This document shows, one piece after another, positions 1 to 6,234 of a stretch of 64,000 nt of DNA. Location of the stretch: contig NZ_FNNG01000004.1 in NCBI RefSeq assembly GCF_900106765.1, forward strand, positions 1-64,000. Reading direction: 5' to 3'. Positions within the stretch are counted from its first letter, which is position 1. Every line of letters starts with the position of its first letter. Origin of the DNA: Tepidimicrobium xylanilyticum (GTDB taxonomy: Bacteria > Bacillota > Clostridia > Tissierellales > Tepidimicrobiaceae). The notes under the pieces are model-generated. The model was not told the DNA's origin. It did no database searches and saw nothing but the letters and a program-made list of their open reading frames with translations. The position numbers and the translations under genes are program-made.

Positions 1-353
1 TTTTGAGCTTTGCCTCTAATTATTATTCCGTCCCAACCATTTCCTTTTAGATAAGCTGGAAAAAAGCCTCCTGCTTGGCTATCTCCTATGGTATTGGTTA
101 GAGGGCTCTTAGTAGTAGCTGTCATCCTATTGGCTCCGCTAATAGGAAAGCCTACCAAAGGGGACACGGAAAGGACTAAAATATTATCAGGAGATAAAGG
201 GTCTACCTTTGGGTCCATATCATTGAGTAAAATATATAATCCTAATGCTGAACCTCCAGGGTACAATCTATATACTTCTCCTGGTATAACTTTTTTCTTT
301 ATTTCTCCATTAGTCAAGTCTATATCTAGCAGTTTCCCATCTGGAAATCTCAT
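1..353 (-). CDS. Aldehyde:ferredoxin oxidoreductase, N-terminal part (cut by window edge)
   Basis: The first 117 codons of a tungsten/molybdopterin aldehyde:ferredoxin oxidoreductase family protein are visible; the rest lies left of the window. The start is the ATG at 353, preceded by GGGGTG five bases upstream. The translation begins MRFPDGKLLDIDLTNG and continues through a GGSALG segment, VDPLSPDN, SGANRM, TKSPLTNTIGDS and AYLKGNGWDGIIIRGKA, the usual order of the family's N-terminal cofactor-binding domain. It starts 16 bases after nagB, so it is probably the last or a late gene of the glucitol-type PTS operon. Such enzymes oxidise aldehydes to acids with reduction of ferredoxin; the substrate here is unknown. 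The Fe-S ligands and C-terminal domains cannot be checked. Confidence 0.85.
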   Translation of the reverse strand, partial: MRFPDGKLLDIDLTNGEIKKKVIPGEVYRLYPGGSALGLYILLNDMDPKVDPLSPDNILVLSVSPLVGFPISGANRMTATTKSPLTNTIGDSQAGGFFPAYLKGNGWDGIIIRGKAQ

Positions 354-369
354 TTTATCACCCCGTAGT

Positions 370-1122
370 TTACACTATCTTATAACTATCTGACCAACTA
401 AGCAATGATGCACTTTTTTTATCCAATACCACAGTAACATCCCTATGAAGCTGTAGAATTGATGCTGGTATACTTGGTGTTATGACTCCTTCAATAGCAC
501 TTTTTATCGCTTTTGCCTTGTTCTCTCCACTGGCTAATAGCATTATTTTTTTAGATAACATTATGGTTCTAATTCCCATAGTCAGCGCATATTTAGGAAC
601 CTCATCTGCACTATTAAAAAACCTTGAGTTTGCCCTTATAGTGTCTTCGTGGAGTTTAACTCGGTATGAAAATCCTGAAAAAAAATCTGATGGCTCATTA
701 AAACCTATATGACCATTTTCTCCTATTCCTAATACAACTAAATCCATTCCTCCTGCCTTTCTTATTTTCATTTCATATTCCTCGCATTCTTTGTTACTAT
801 CACTAGCAAGACCATCAGGTATATTTATATTGTCATATTTTATGTCAACATGCTTAAAAAAATTATCATACATAAATTTGTAATAGCTGTTAGCATCTTC
901 TTTGCCTAACCCTTCATATTCATCTAAATTAAATGTAGTCACCTTTGAAAAAGATAAAATCCCTTCTTTGTACATCTTTACAAGTTCTTTATACATTCCT
1001 ATCGAAGTACCACCTGTTGGAAGACCTAATATGGCATTGGGTTTTGATTTTATAACATTTAATATATTTTTAGATGCTATTTTACATAATTCTGTGTAAT
1101 CGTTGGCAATGTAAACTTCCAT
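370..1122 (-). CDS. nagB: Glucosamine-6-phosphate deaminase
   Basis: A 250-residue NagB family protein that converts glucosamine 6-phosphate to fructose 6-phosphate and ammonia. Seen are the phosphate loop LPTGGTSIGMY near residue 35, the catalytic NLDEYEG around residue 65 and the GIGENGHIGFNEPSD segment near 135, which holds the Asp/His/Glu triad residues. Length is usual for bacterial NagB. The ATG at 1122 has GGAGTG seven bases upstream. It lies 75 bases after the second PTS IIA gene in the same direction. Its place in a glucitol-type PTS operon suggests the imported compound is an amino sugar or amino-sugar alcohol, or that a NagB relative deaminates a related phosphate; this is inference. 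An aldolase in the same operon fits onward cleavage of a ketose phosphate. Confidence 0.93.
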   Translation of the reverse strand: MEVYIANDYTELCKIASKNILNVIKSKPNAILGLPTGGTSIGMYKELVKMYKEGILSFSKVTTFNLDEYEGLGKEDANSYYKFMYDNFFKHVDIKYDNINIPDGLASDSNKECEEYEMKIRKAGGMDLVVLGIGENGHIGFNEPSDFFSGFSYRVKLHEDTIRANSRFFNSADEVPKYALTMGIRTIMLSKKIMLLASGENKAKAIKSAIEGVITPSIPASILQLHRDVTVVLDKKSASLLSWSDSYKIV

Positions 1123-1196
1123 ATCATCACTCCTAAGCTAATACTTAAAATATGAATCTAAGTCTAATTAAAATATTGTCCTTTTGCTGGGATATA

Positions 1197-1577
1197 TCAA
1201 GCATTTTTAAAGATCTTTATAGTACTCCCTAAATTGACTGCAGGAACATTTTCTCCCTTCAAGTAAATTGTCCCACCGAGTATTTTTTCTTCATCAACAT
1301 CCACATTAAATTTGAAAGTACAGTGTCCCATAGTTGCTAAATTTTCATTTGCTACATTCCCAATCTCAACAACCTCATACTCTTGGTTATCAAAATAAAC
1401 CTTATCCCCTATTTCAATTTCTTCTTTCATCTCCTTACTATCATGGACATAACATACATCTATCAAGGAGTCAGGAATATCCGGCCCAAATATTACCATC
1501 ATATTATGATCCTGTAATAAACTTTTTGCTTCTTCCCCAATACGAGTAATTGTTAATTCATAAATACAGTATTCCAT
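1197..1577 (-). CDS. srlB: PTS glucitol/sorbitol-family IIA component (second copy)
   Basis: A 126-residue protein of the glucitol/sorbitol IIA family (SrlB/GutA), the cytoplasmic phosphocarrier between HPr and IIB. The family features LATMGH (the probable phosphorylated histidine, near residue 84) followed by FKFNVD and ILGGTIYLKG are present. It starts at the ATG at 1577 with GGAGGT six bases upstream. It is the second IIA gene in this operon; the other is at 2124-2504, with gutM between them. The two copies are clearly diverged rather than recent duplicates. Having two could mean separate transport and regulatory roles, which cannot be told from sequence. Confidence 0.85.
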   Translation of the reverse strand: MEYCIYELTITRIGEEAKSLLQDHNMMVIFGPDIPDSLIDVCYVHDSKEMKEEIEIGDKVYFDNQEYEVVEIGNVANENLATMGHCTFKFNVDVDEEKILGGTIYLKGENVPAVNLGSTIKIFKNA

Positions 1578-1642
1578 CGAAACCTCCTATTATAACAACA
1601 TATTTATTGCCGTTCTCAATCAATTTACTGAAAAATTGCATC

Positions 1643-1707
1643 GAGCTTGATAACTACTGCCATTATCCTTTGAAAAAATTTCTTGATATAAGAAGGTTAT
1701 CAAGCTC
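1643..1707. repeat. 12-bp perfect inverted repeat between gutM and the second IIA gene
   Basis: GAGCTTGATAAC at 1643-1654 is matched by GTTATCAAGCTC at 1696-1707, enclosing 41 bases that can form a further small stem. In the transcript (minus strand) this makes a strong intergenic hairpin without a U tract, so RNA processing or stability is more likely than termination. Its function is unknown. Confidence 0.6.
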
Positions 1708-1728
1708 AATGCCATTTTCAATATAAAT

Positions 1729-2127
1729 TTAGTCTTTTAAGTATTCCAACTCTAAGTTCATTTGCTGTGCTGCATCAAGCTTAGCTTTTTCTATTAATTT
1801 CAATCTATCTTCTTTTACATTGTGGTGTTTATTAATTATTTCAAATACCGTTCTTTCCTTATTACTATCATCAGATTTAAATCTAGAAAACACAGTAAGT
1901 CCCGTAAGCTTTTCAGCTTTAAGTATCTTTCCATCCCCATCTGCAACTAGTAAATAATATTTCTTTATTCCAAACCTATTAGAGGCGATTCCGCATTTCA
2001 CAACCCCAAGATCCTTGTATTTCATTATATGTGACGCAAGCGATCTTTTTTGAAATATAACCAATACACTCTGTAACCATATGGCAATAAATACTAAAAA
2101 AAACACTCCACTCAAATTTTCCCTCAT
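1729..2127 (-). CDS. gutM: GutM-type glucitol operon activator protein
   Basis: A 132-residue protein resembling GutM/SrlM, a small membrane-associated activator found in glucitol operons. A hydrophobic N-terminal helix (about residues 8-26) is followed by an RSLASHI segment and a cytoplasmic region with KILKAEKLTGLTVFSRFK. I place the start at the ATG at 2127: it forms an ATGA overlap with the stop of the upstream IIA gene and has AGAGGTGG at proper spacing. A GTG nine bases further upstream is in frame but lies on that ribosome site. Translational coupling to IIA is likely. How GutM works together with the LevR-type activator of this operon is unclear. Confidence 0.8.
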   Translation of the reverse strand: MRENLSGVFFLVFIAIWLQSVLVIFQKRSLASHIMKYKDLGVVKCGIASNRFGIKKYYLLVADGDGKILKAEKLTGLTVFSRFKSDDSNKERTVFEIINKHHNVKEDRLKLIEKAKLDAAQQMNLELEYLKD

Positions 2128-2504
2128 GTTAGCCACCTCTTTTTAAATATGATTTGAGTTCCACTAACCACATTAGGCAAATCAGTAGGGCTAACATGGA
2201 TATTTCCGGGTAGCATTGGTTCTATAGAAGCATCAAATTTTAATACTACATGCCCCAATTCGGAGAGATTAACATTTACCTCTTCCCCTATTGATGTTAT
2301 AGTATATTTACTATCTCCTATAATAACAAAATCATCTTTTTCTAAAGGAAGTAATAAATTGCTATATTTTATAAGTATAGAAAATTTAGCTAAATCTAAA
2401 GGAGCATCTTCTCCAAACAATATAATCATTTTTTCTCCTAAGAAATCTAGGGCATTGATCCCTATATTTACAACTTCAGATGTATACACATCCACTCTAA
2501 CCAC
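2124..2504 (-). CDS. srlB: PTS glucitol/sorbitol-family IIA component (first copy)
   Basis: About 126 residues of the glucitol IIA family. The conserved block LSELGHVVLKFD contains the probable phosphorylation-site histidine near residue 85, and MLPGNIHVSPTDLP follows as in the family. The reading frame opens with GTG at 2504; a second GTG nine bases in (2495) is better spaced from AGGTGG and may be the real start. The stop overlaps the gutM start. The gene follows the IIC2 gene by 17 bases, so the order IIC - IIB - IIC2 - IIA - gutM is kept in one transcript. It should accept phosphate from HPr and pass it to the cysteine of the IIB protein at 3087-3458. Confidence 0.87.
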   Translation of the reverse strand: MVRVDVYTSEVVNIGINALDFLGEKMIILFGEDAPLDLAKFSILIKYSNLLLPLEKDDFVIIGDSKYTITSIGEEVNVNLSELGHVVLKFDASIEPMLPGNIHVSPTDLPNVVSGTQIIFKKRWLT

Positions 2505-2521
2505 CTGCGCTCAAAATATTC

Positions 2522-3061
2522 TTAACTATAAAGCCCGAAACTTAGGACAATAGCTATTAACATCTCAATAGGAGAAACCAACCATTTACCATATAAAACT
2601 GCAGGAACCCCAACTTCTGCTGTTTCAGGCCTAGCCTCTGCCAGACCTAAACCTACAGGAACAAAATCTCCACCTGCCGGCTGATGTATAGCAAATATTG
2701 CAGGCAACGCTAAAGATGGAGCTATTTTCCCTTCAGCAATTAAAGCACCAATCAACACACCAATTGTTTGGGCTATAACCGCACCAGGCCCCAATATGGG
2801 AGAAAACAATGGGAAAGCACAAATTATACCTAAAAACAGCAATCCTATATAAGAATTTGCCATAAAACTCAATCCGTTGGCTATAATATCACCTAGTCCA
2901 GTAGACAATACAACACCGACTATTGCACTAACAAAGATCATAAAAGGTAATATAGTACTTATGGCCATATTAATTGCATCGCGACCAGACTGAATAAACA
3001 CCGAAACTATATAGCCAATACCACTCGATACCTTTGAAATAAATCCATTCATTCCTTTCAT
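2522..3061 (-). CDS. PTS glucitol/sorbitol-family IIC2 membrane component (split from IIB)
   Basis: This 179-residue membrane protein matches the C-terminal half of the usual IIBC protein SrlE. About four to five hydrophobic segments are seen, with FPLFSPILGPGAVIAQ in the middle and HQPAGGDFVPVGLGLAEA near residue 130, a family signature. ATG 3061 has GGAGG seven bases upstream. In E. coli the IIB and IIC2 parts are one chain; here they are separate genes 25 bases apart. Splitting of these domains is known in Gram-positive bacteria. It works with SrlA-type IIC (3461-4033) as the membrane channel. Confidence 0.85.
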   Translation of the reverse strand: MKGMNGFISKVSSGIGYIVSVFIQSGRDAINMAISTILPFMIFVSAIVGVVLSTGLGDIIANGLSFMANSYIGLLFLGIICAFPLFSPILGPGAVIAQTIGVLIGALIAEGKIAPSLALPAIFAIHQPAGGDFVPVGLGLAEARPETAEVGVPAVLYGKWLVSPIEMLIAIVLSFGLYS

Positions 3062-3086
3062 GGCAGAACCTCCTTATTAATAGCAT

Positions 3087-3458
3087 TCAAATCTTTTCTA
3101 TACAATCCAAAGTTACGCCAGAAACATATAAACCTGGTTTGATATAGCTAGCAAATGGTCCAGATGGACTAATTGGATTTACGTTTATTGTTATTAATCC
3201 TTTCTTAGGGAAAATCCCCAGTCTCAAAGTGCCACCGCAATTTACTACTACACATGCAACTTCTTCGTCTGGAACTATTGTTTTAAAGCCGTCTACTGCT
3301 ATCCCGCCTATTAAGTCAGCTATTTTTTGTGCTACTGGATGTATTCCTCCTCCTACAATTGAAACAACCTTATTTCTGACTTCTGTGCTTTCAATTATTA
3401 CAGGTTTTCCCCAACCTCTTTTGCCAGGCAAAACTCTCACTTTAGCACTAGTTTCCAT
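3087..3458 (-). CDS. srlE: PTS glucitol/sorbitol-family IIB component
   Basis: A 123-residue IIB protein matching the N-terminal half of SrlE. The opening [14 protein letters not shown] and the segment [17 protein letters not shown] are family hallmarks; the cysteine of NCGGTLR (around residue 74) is the expected phosphocysteine. It ends [15 protein letters not shown] without a membrane domain, which is encoded separately by the next gene. The start ATG 3458 has GGAGGT eight bases upstream, and the gene follows srlA by two bases, so the two are translationally coupled. Confidence 0.88.
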   Translation of the reverse strand: METSAKVRVLPGKRGWGKPVIIESTEVRNKVVSIVGGGIHPVAQKIADLIGGIAVDGFKTIVPDEEVACVVVNCGGTLRLGIFPKKGLITINVNPISPSGPFASYIKPGLYVSGVTLDCIEKI

Positions 3459-3460
3459 AA

Positions 3461-4033
3461 TTATACCTCCGCGTAGTTTACTTTTTCTTCTTCGAGAACA
3501 TCCCAGTCAATTCCTTTAGATTTAGCCAATCGATTAGAGATTTTCTCTATGACAAACGCTTTCAAAGTAGTTGTTGCTAAACCTATAAAAAATACTCTGA
3601 TAGCTAAAGGCCCTATGGGTAAACCAAGTTTTGTTATTCCGCTAGCTACACCCAACCATACATATAACTCAGCGGGATTCACATGCGGAAATAGAGACAT
3701 CATTGGTGCCATATTTAGGCTATTTACAGCTTCAAAATAGCCTGGTTTGTATTTTTCTGGCAAATATTTCCCCATCATGAATGCTGTAGGATTAGAGAAG
3801 AAGAAGTTGCTTAGAAAAGGCATTACTAGGTATCTGATTATTACACTTCTGCCAGCAGTCTTTTTAAAGAAGTTCTCCACTCTCTCAGGACCAATTAAAG
3901 CGACAATGGTATTCATGAAAACTAAAGCTACTAAAGCAGCGGGTAATATGCCAGAAACCATGCCTACAAATGTAGAAGCACCCTCATTTAATAAATCGAT
4001 AAAACCCTGAGCAAAATTAGTAAGAAAAGACAT
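3461..4033 (-). CDS. srlA: PTS glucitol/sorbitol-family IIC component
   Basis: A 190-residue integral membrane protein of the SrlA/GutA IIC family. Hydrophobic segments at about 18-45, 65-85, 108-135 and 140-165 are separated by the conserved stretches [19 protein letters not shown] and [16 protein letters not shown]. The start ATG 4033 has GGAGGT upstream. It is the first transport gene after the dehydrogenase, with a 70-base gap. The true sugar alcohol is not determined by sequence; the operon contains no sorbitol-6-phosphate reductase of the short-chain type but a zinc dehydrogenase and an aldolase. Confidence 0.9.
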   Translation of the reverse strand: MSFLTNFAQGFIDLLNEGASTFVGMVSGILPAALVALVFMNTIVALIGPERVENFFKKTAGRSVIIRYLVMPFLSNFFFSNPTAFMMGKYLPEKYKPGYFEAVNSLNMAPMMSLFPHVNPAELYVWLGVASGITKLGLPIGPLAIRVFFIGLATTTLKAFVIEKISNRLAKSKGIDWDVLEEEKVNYAEV

Positions 4034-4102
4034 TGCTCAAACCTCCTTCTTATTAATTATTTTTTTAGTTATTGATAATATTAAATAAATTATCAATTTT
4101 AT

Positions 4103-5143
4103 TTACCAAGGAATTACAACAACCTTTAAAGATTCTCCCTTTCTTACCAATTCAAGCCCTTTATCTATGTCTTCTAATGGAAGTTCATGGGTAATAATAT
4201 TTTTAATATCTAGGACTCCATCTTTTATCAAATTCAAAGCTGTAACATGTTGCCAATAAGTAGAGCCGTAAGAACCCACCAGTTTAATGTCTTTATAATG
4301 GACAATATTTGCATCGACTGTTACCATGCTATTATCCTTTGGCATACCAGCAAAAATTGATAATCTTCCCTCCCAGTCCAATAACTCCAAGGAATCTTCT
4401 ACTACTTTTGTTACGTTACAAGCCACTATTACCACATCTGCTTTTCTACCATCATTAAATTCCAGTATCTTTTCTAATAGGTTTTCTTTACTGCTATTTA
4501 CATAGTAGTCTGCATTTACCCTTTTAGCTAACTCTAATCGTTCATCCTTTATATCTGCCATTATAACCTTATTTGCCCCTTGTGCTTTAGCCAACATAGC
4601 ATGCATGCAACCAATTGGACCAGCCCCTATTATTACAACTGTATCGCCTAAACCTATATCAGATAATTCTTGTCCATTTAATACGCATCCTAGTGGTTCA
4701 GCTAATGCAGCCTGTTTATGATCCATATTTTTTGGTATAGCAATTAAAGAACCATTTTTTACCCCCTTTTCAGGTATCCTAACATACTGAGCAAATCCTC
4801 CAGGCAATTCATCGCCAATTTGTAAAGTGTTTTCACACCTAACTTGATATCCTCTCCTACACCAATCACATTCATTACATGCTATAGCAGGATATACGCT
4901 AACGGTATCTCCAACTTTAAAATTGTTAACGTTTTTCCCAACTTCAACTATCTCGCCGGATATCTCATGGCCAAGTATATGAGGCAAAACAATGTTTCTG
5001 TGACCAAAGTTAAAAGTCCTCAGATCAGTACCGCAAATTGCACAAGCGTGCACTTTAACTATGACATCCCCATCCTCACAAATAGGATCTGGTACATCTT
5101 TTACAACAATAGTTTTTAATTCTTCTAAAACTGCTGCTTTCAT
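4103..5143 (-). CDS. Zinc-dependent medium-chain alcohol (polyol/polyol-phosphate) dehydrogenase
   Basis: A 346-residue MDR-family dehydrogenase similar to sorbitol, threonine and galactitol-1-phosphate dehydrogenases. The catalytic zinc site is seen as CAICGTD near residue 35 and LGHEISG near 57; structural-zinc cysteines lie in CNECDWCRRGYQVRC near 93-107. The Rossmann motif VVIIGAGPIGC is near 170, followed by DIKDERL, whose aspartate suggests NAD preference. ATG 5143 has GGAGGG seven bases upstream. It lies between the aldolase and the PTS genes, so the likely role is oxidation of the polyol phosphate delivered by the PTS to a ketose phosphate that the aldolase can cleave. The exact substrate is unknown. 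Confidence 0.87.
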   Translation of the reverse strand: MKAAVLEELKTIVVKDVPDPICEDGDVIVKVHACAICGTDLRTFNFGHRNIVLPHILGHEISGEIVEVGKNVNNFKVGDTVSVYPAIACNECDWCRRGYQVRCENTLQIGDELPGGFAQYVRIPEKGVKNGSLIAIPKNMDHKQAALAEPLGCVLNGQELSDIGLGDTVVIIGAGPIGCMHAMLAKAQGANKVIMADIKDERLELAKRVNADYYVNSSKENLLEKILEFNDGRKADVVIVACNVTKVVEDSLELLDWEGRLSIFAGMPKDNSMVTVDANIVHYKDIKLVGSYGSTYWQHVTALNLIKDGVLDIKNIITHELPLEDIDKGLELVRKGESLKVVVIPW

Positions 5144-5157
5144 TTATAAGTCCCTCC

Positions 5158-5952
5158 TTATTCAAACAGTTTATAGGCTTCCGATGCAGTCCTTCCTTTT
5201 TTCACTATTTGATCTAAGGCTGCCAACATTACATCAGGCCTGTCATTAGCAAATATGTTCCTTCCCAATATTATGCCAGAAGCACCAGCAGACATAGCTC
5301 CATCTACCATTTCTAATATTTCCAACGTGCTCTTATTAGCAGGCCCACCTGCAATCCATACAGGTATTCCTAATGCCATTTGCACTACCTTCCTAAAGGA
5401 CTTCTCTGAACCTGTATAAGCTACTTTAAGTATGTCTGCTCCAAGTTCAACACCTACTCTTGCACAAAAAGCGTTGTAATCCTCATCAAATGGATCTACG
5501 TCAGGATGTCCAACAAAGGGCTCTCCAATAAATACAACCCCAAGTTTCCTACATTCTTCTGCAAGCATAGAATATTCTTTCATCATCTGTAGTTCCTTAT
5601 GAGCACCTAAATATGCGGTATATATAACTGCATCACTACCCCTAGAAACTGCTTCTTGAACTGTTCCGACTAAAACTTCTACATTGGGTTCAGGTCCTAA
5701 ATCCGTTGTACCTGATAATCTCATTATCACACCCGTATCCTTTTTCAATAAATCAGCAGCCATATTTAATACGCCCTTTTGTAATAGTACAGCATCAACA
5801 AAGCCACTATCCATGGACAGCTTTACCATTTTTAAAGGATCTTCTAACCCCTTTAATTCATTGGTGTAAACACCATGATCCATAGGTAAAGCAATGGTTT
5901 TCCCATTGTCACCTATCAATCTCTTTAAACGTATTTTCTTACCGCTTTCCAT
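5158..5952 (-). CDS. Class I (Schiff-base) aldolase of the DhnA/FbaB/LsrF family
   Basis: About 264 residues of the DeoC/FbaB-type aldolase superfamily. IALPMDHGVY marks the first barrel strand, and DILKVAYTGS carries the probable Schiff-base lysine near residue 180. GIPVWIAGGPAN and GASGIILGRNIF form the phosphate-binding loops near the C-terminus. I use ATG 5952 because GGGG lies eight bases upstream; the longer frame to 6081 runs over the sigma-54 promoter and has a non-homologous N-terminus. It is the first gene of the PTS operon. It probably cleaves the ketose phosphate formed by the neighbouring dehydrogenase into a triose phosphate and a second product; the assignment within the family is open. 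Confidence 0.85.
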   Translation of the reverse strand: MESGKKIRLKRLIGDNGKTIALPMDHGVYTNELKGLEDPLKMVKLSMDSGFVDAVLLQKGVLNMAADLLKKDTGVIMRLSGTTDLGPEPNVEVLVGTVQEAVSRGSDAVIYTAYLGAHKELQMMKEYSMLAEECRKLGVVFIGEPFVGHPDVDPFDEDYNAFCARVGVELGADILKVAYTGSEKSFRKVVQMALGIPVWIAGGPANKSTLEILEMVDGAMSAGASGIILGRNIFANDRPDVMLAALDQIVKKGRTASEAYKLFE

Positions 5953-6008
5953 TTCATCAACCCCTATTTTATATTTTTTAATTAAAAGAACTTTTGCCAT
6001 ATATGTAA

Positions 6009-6024
6009 TGCAAATATAATGCCA
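6009..6024 (-). promoter_or_regulatory. Sigma-54 (-24/-12) promoter of the glucitol-type PTS operon
   Basis: On the minus strand TGGCAT-N5-TTGCA is found, with the essential GG and GC at the -24 and -12 spacing; the consensus is TGGCAC-N5-TTGCW. It lies about 57 bases before the aldolase ATG, giving a short leader. A LevR-type sigma-54 activator gene starts its product directly upstream, so the activator's binding sites are expected in 6030-6234. Confidence 0.82.
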
Positions 6025-6234
6025 TCTTATATAAAAAAGAATGCTTTTAATAAAAACATTCAAAAATGGCTTAAATAACACATTACGGATTGTGAAAAAT
6101 TATCATATACATTAATTCGGAAAATAAAATTTCATGAAATGATGTGGTTATCGAATTTGTGTGAAGAAACTGAGCTAGATTCTTTTCAAGTGTGGGGTTA
6201 AATCCTAGTTTTTGCACTTTGTGTTAATGGCAAG

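Noticed and set aside
5953-6081. Longer start for the aldolase gene
   Set aside because: The extension covers the sigma-54 promoter, has no homology and no ribosome site; ATG 5952 has one.
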